Shown piece after piece: positions 9,390 to 10,945 of a DNA stretch of 10,945 nt (position 1 is the stretch's first letter; every line of letters begins with the position of its first letter). The translations under genes and the position numbers were made by a program. Source of the stretch: Candidatus Brevibacterium intestinigallinarum (GTDB taxonomy: Bacteria; Actinomycetota; Actinomycetes; Actinomycetales; Brevibacteriaceae); contig DWZY01000382.1 in assembly GCA_019117325.1 (NCBI GenBank), forward strand, positions 1 to 10,945, given 5' to 3'. Below the pieces are notes generated by a model. That model did no database searches. It saw only the letters and a list, made by a program, of their open reading frames with translations, and was not told the origin of the DNA.

Positions 9390-9396
9390 GGCAGGC

Positions 9397-10476
9397 ATGA
9401 CCGCCACTGCACACGCACCCGACAGGATCCTCACGACGTCCAAGCGGGACGCGGGACAGGGCACCGCCCAGCAGCTCCTGCGCCGGCCCGTCGTCGCCCA
9501 CCTGCAGGCGACCCTCGCCCGCTTCGGCGACAGGCTGGGCAATCAGTTCGCCGCAGCGATCACGTACTTCCTCGTCCTCGCCCTCATCCCGATCCTCATG
9601 TTCGCGTTCTCCGCCCTGGGGTTCTTCCTCGAGGTGGTCCGCCCGGACCTCATGGAGCAGGTGAACGAGCAGATCGCGTCCGTGGGCGGCAGCGCCCAGA
9701 TCGTCGACATGCTGCAGCAGTTCCTGAGCGGCTGGCGCGGCGTGGGCATCGTCGCGATCCTGTCCGCGCTCTACACCGCGCAGGGATTCATGGGGAACCT
9801 CAAGGACGCGATCCGCTCCCAGCTCTCCGACGAGGGCGTGCAGAAGGACCAGGACGGGTTCATCCCCCGCATCGTCAACAACACGCTCACCCTCCTCGTC
9901 GTGCTCGTGGGCGCGGGCATCGCCGTCTCGCTCTCGATCGTCTCGACGAGCCTCCGCGCGGTCATCGTCCGCTGGCTCGAGCTGCCCGGGTGGATGGACC
10001 CGGTCTTCCAGCTGGTGCCTCTCGTCGTCTCGGCCGGTGTCTTCTGGCTCCTGCTCCTGCTCGTCTTCACGCTGCTGCCCGCCGAGCGGATCGAGCCGCG
10101 AACGAAGGCGCTGGGCTCCCTCGTCGGTGCGATCGCGCTGGCGCTCATCATCCGGTTCGCCACCCTGCTCATCGACATGTTCTCCGGGTCGCCCACGGCC
10201 GCGGTGTTCGGCCCCGTCATCGCGATCATGCTGACGCTCAACGTCGTCGCCCGCATCATCCTCATGGTCGCGGCCTGGATGGGCACGGCCGAGGAGCGGT
10301 CGATGTTCCAGACGATCGCCACCGCCGACGACCCGGACACCGGCGCCGGCCGCCCGGTGACGAGCACGCAGGGCGACGGCACCGCGGAGACCGTGCTGAC
10401 GTTCGCCGCCTCCGCGGGACTCATCGCCCTCACGCTCGTGGGATTCAATCGGTTCCTCAACAGCGAGAAGGACTGA
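9397..10476 (+). CDS. YihY/BrkB-family membrane protein with a C-terminal extra TM segment
   Basis: Integral membrane protein of the YihY/virulence factor BrkB family (formerly called ribonuclease BN). No molecular activity is firmly established for the family. Of 359 residues, hydrophobic segments lie at about 51-80, 114-132, 161-186, 203-228, 240-260 and 268-294, the family's six-helix core. The family's first-helix pattern is seen as FAAAITYFLVLALIP, and a LYTAQGFMGNLKDA block follows at 125-138. After a polar linker (295-330) there is a further hydrophobic segment, 332-350, close to the C-terminus, which the core family lacks. ATG 9397 is preferred over ATG 9388 because a -10 box lies 7 nt before it and overlaps the earlier ATG. 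The gene is divergent from dedA and upstream of gap on the same strand; gap has its own promoter. Confidence 0.88.
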   Translation: MTATAHAPDRILTTSKRDAGQGTAQQLLRRPVVAHLQATLARFGDRLGNQFAAAITYFLVLALIPILMFAFSALGFFLEVVRPDLMEQVNEQIASVGGSAQIVDMLQQFLSGWRGVGIVAILSALYTAQGFMGNLKDAIRSQLSDEGVQKDQDGFIPRIVNNTLTLLVVLVGAGIAVSLSIVSTSLRAVIVRWLELPGWMDPVFQLVPLVVSAGVFWLLLLLVFTLLPAERIEPRTKALGSLVGAIALALIIRFATLLIDMFSGSPTAAVFGPVIAIMLTLNVVARIILMVAAWMGTAEERSMFQTIATADDPDTGAGRPVTSTQGDGTAETVLTFAASAGLIALTLVGFNRFLNSEKD

Positions 10477-10497
10477 CACGTCCTCACCGGACTGTCA
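10474..10497 (+). terminator. Possible weak hairpin starting at the stop codon of the YihY gene
   Basis: TGACA and GTCC pair with GGAC and TGTCA around a 5-nt loop (TCACC), giving a 9-bp stem with one bulged C at 10479. The stem begins with the stop codon itself. No T-tract follows. The same bases form part of a tandem repeat, so the pairing could be incidental. Confidence 0.3.
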
Positions 10498-10513
10498 CGT
10501 CCTGACCGGCCAG
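10477..10513. repeat. Imperfect 19-bp tandem direct repeat upstream of gap
   Basis: Two adjacent copies of roughly CACGTCCTsACCGGmCwGt (10477-10495 and 10496-10513) differ at three positions (10485/10504, 10491/10510, 10493/10512). They lie about 45-85 bp before the gap -10 box. Tandem copies in this position could bind a regulator, or could be a small chance duplication. A short GTGGC/GCCAC hairpin (10513-10525) follows. Confidence 0.5.
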
Positions 10514-10555
10514 TGGCACCGCCACGGGCCCGCGCGGACCGCACCCGTCCGTGCG

Positions 10556-10561
10556 TACAAT
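10556..10561 (+). promoter_or_regulatory. Putative -10 box (TACAAT) for gap
   Basis: TACAAT is the best -10 match in the window, five of six to TATAAT, consistent with a highly expressed glycolytic gene. It predicts a start near 10568 and a leader of about 30 nt. The ribosome site GAAAGGG (10584-10590) lies 8 nt before TTG 10599. No clear -35 box is seen. Confidence 0.6.
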
Positions 10562-10598
10562 GAGCCGGATACCACCGTGGAGTGAAAGGGTACGTCTC

Positions 10599-10945
10599 TT
10601 GACCGACCAGATCGAGGCCGCCGCCCAGTCGTGGGCGAACAAGCAGCGCGCAGCGGAGGAGCTGACCCCCCTCGTGGGCCGCCTGTACCGCGAGAGCGAT
10701 GTCCTGCTGACCGTGTACGGGCGCAGCCTGCTCAACAAGTCCGTCACCGGGATCATCAAGGCGCACCGCTACGCCCGCCACTTCGACGGCGTCGACCTGG
10801 ACCTGGACGAGACACTCGCGATCGCCCGGCAGCTGGCCGAGCTGGACCTGCGCGCCTGCACGATAGACCTGGGCCGGCTCGCCGCGGATGTCCGCACCGG
10901 CGACGATGTTGCCACCGTCCTGGCGGAGCAGCTCGCCGAGGCCCT
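10599..10945 (+). CDS. gap: Glyceraldehyde-3-phosphate dehydrogenase, long actinobacterial type (5' part)
   Basis: Only the first 115 codons are inside the window. They match the N-terminal extension of the long (about 480-residue) actinobacterial glyceraldehyde-3-phosphate dehydrogenases, recognised from LVGRLYRESDV, VYGRSLLNKSVTGIIKAHRYAR and the helical segment after it. The NAD-binding Rossmann domain (usually KVGINGFGRIGR) and the catalytic Cys-His pair should follow just past the window edge and cannot be checked here. The family oxidises glyceraldehyde 3-phosphate to 1,3-bisphosphoglycerate in glycolysis; some long forms work mainly in gluconeogenesis. TTG 10599 is chosen for the GAAAGGG ribosome site 8 nt upstream; the GTG at 10577 in the same frame is closed by a TGA two codons later. 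The call rests on the extension alone, so it is good but not complete. Confidence 0.82.
   Translation, partial: MTDQIEAAAQSWANKQRAAEELTPLVGRLYRESDVLLTVYGRSLLNKSVTGIIKAHRYARHFDGVDLDLDETLAIARQLAELDLRACTIDLGRLAADVRTGDDVATVLAEQLAEA

Overview
The window is ordinary, densely coded chromosomal DNA from a high-GC Gram-positive bacterium, almost certainly an actinobacterium (Actinomycetota). A Micrococcales- or Actinomycetales-like member is my best guess; the genus cannot be fixed from the sequence alone. The signs are very high GC with G/C-ending codons, frequent GTG and TTG starts (five of nine genes), TAnnnT -10 boxes placed 6-7 nt before start codons (leaderless mRNAs), a T-tract-free hairpin terminator, and a glyceraldehyde-3-phosphate dehydrogenase of the long type with an N-terminal extension. 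I see no insertion sequence, prophage, CRISPR array, tRNA or rRNA.

Layout, left to right. (1) 1-845, minus strand: the first 281 codons of a UDP-glucose/nucleotide-sugar 6-dehydrogenase (ugd), whose 3' end lies outside the window. (2) 955-1647, plus: a leaderless gene for an unrecognised 230-residue protein with two N-terminal membrane helices, divergent from ugd. (3) 5408 down to 1684, minus: leuS (leucyl-tRNA synthetase) followed 32 nt later by nadE (ammonia-dependent NAD+ synthetase), probably one transcript. (4) 5593-8503, plus: a long-chain acyl-CoA synthetase and, 34 nt later, a glutathionyl-hydroquinone-reductase-like thioltransferase, divergent from leuS. They appear to end at a 17-bp perfect hairpin (8521-8562). 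(5) 9303 down to 8539, minus: a DedA-family membrane protein whose last codons form one arm of that hairpin. (6) 9397-10476, plus: a YihY/BrkB-family membrane protein divergent from dedA; both genes of this pair look leaderless. (7) 10599 to the window end, plus: the first 115 codons of the long-type gap.

The genes are mostly housekeeping (translation, NAD+ synthesis, fatty acid activation, glycolysis, envelope sugar supply, membrane maintenance) and do not form one pathway. The two probable operons are leuS-nadE and acyl-CoA synthetase-thioltransferase. No gap between genes exceeds 200 bases.

I found no convincing new biological system. The points most worth a second look are the divergent leaderless promoter pair at 9304-9396, the terminator stem built into the end of dedA, a strict codon-pair habit (Leu-Gly written CTG-GGN at every pair I checked), the glutathione-type reductase in a lineage that normally uses mycothiol, and the unknown membrane gene beside ugd.
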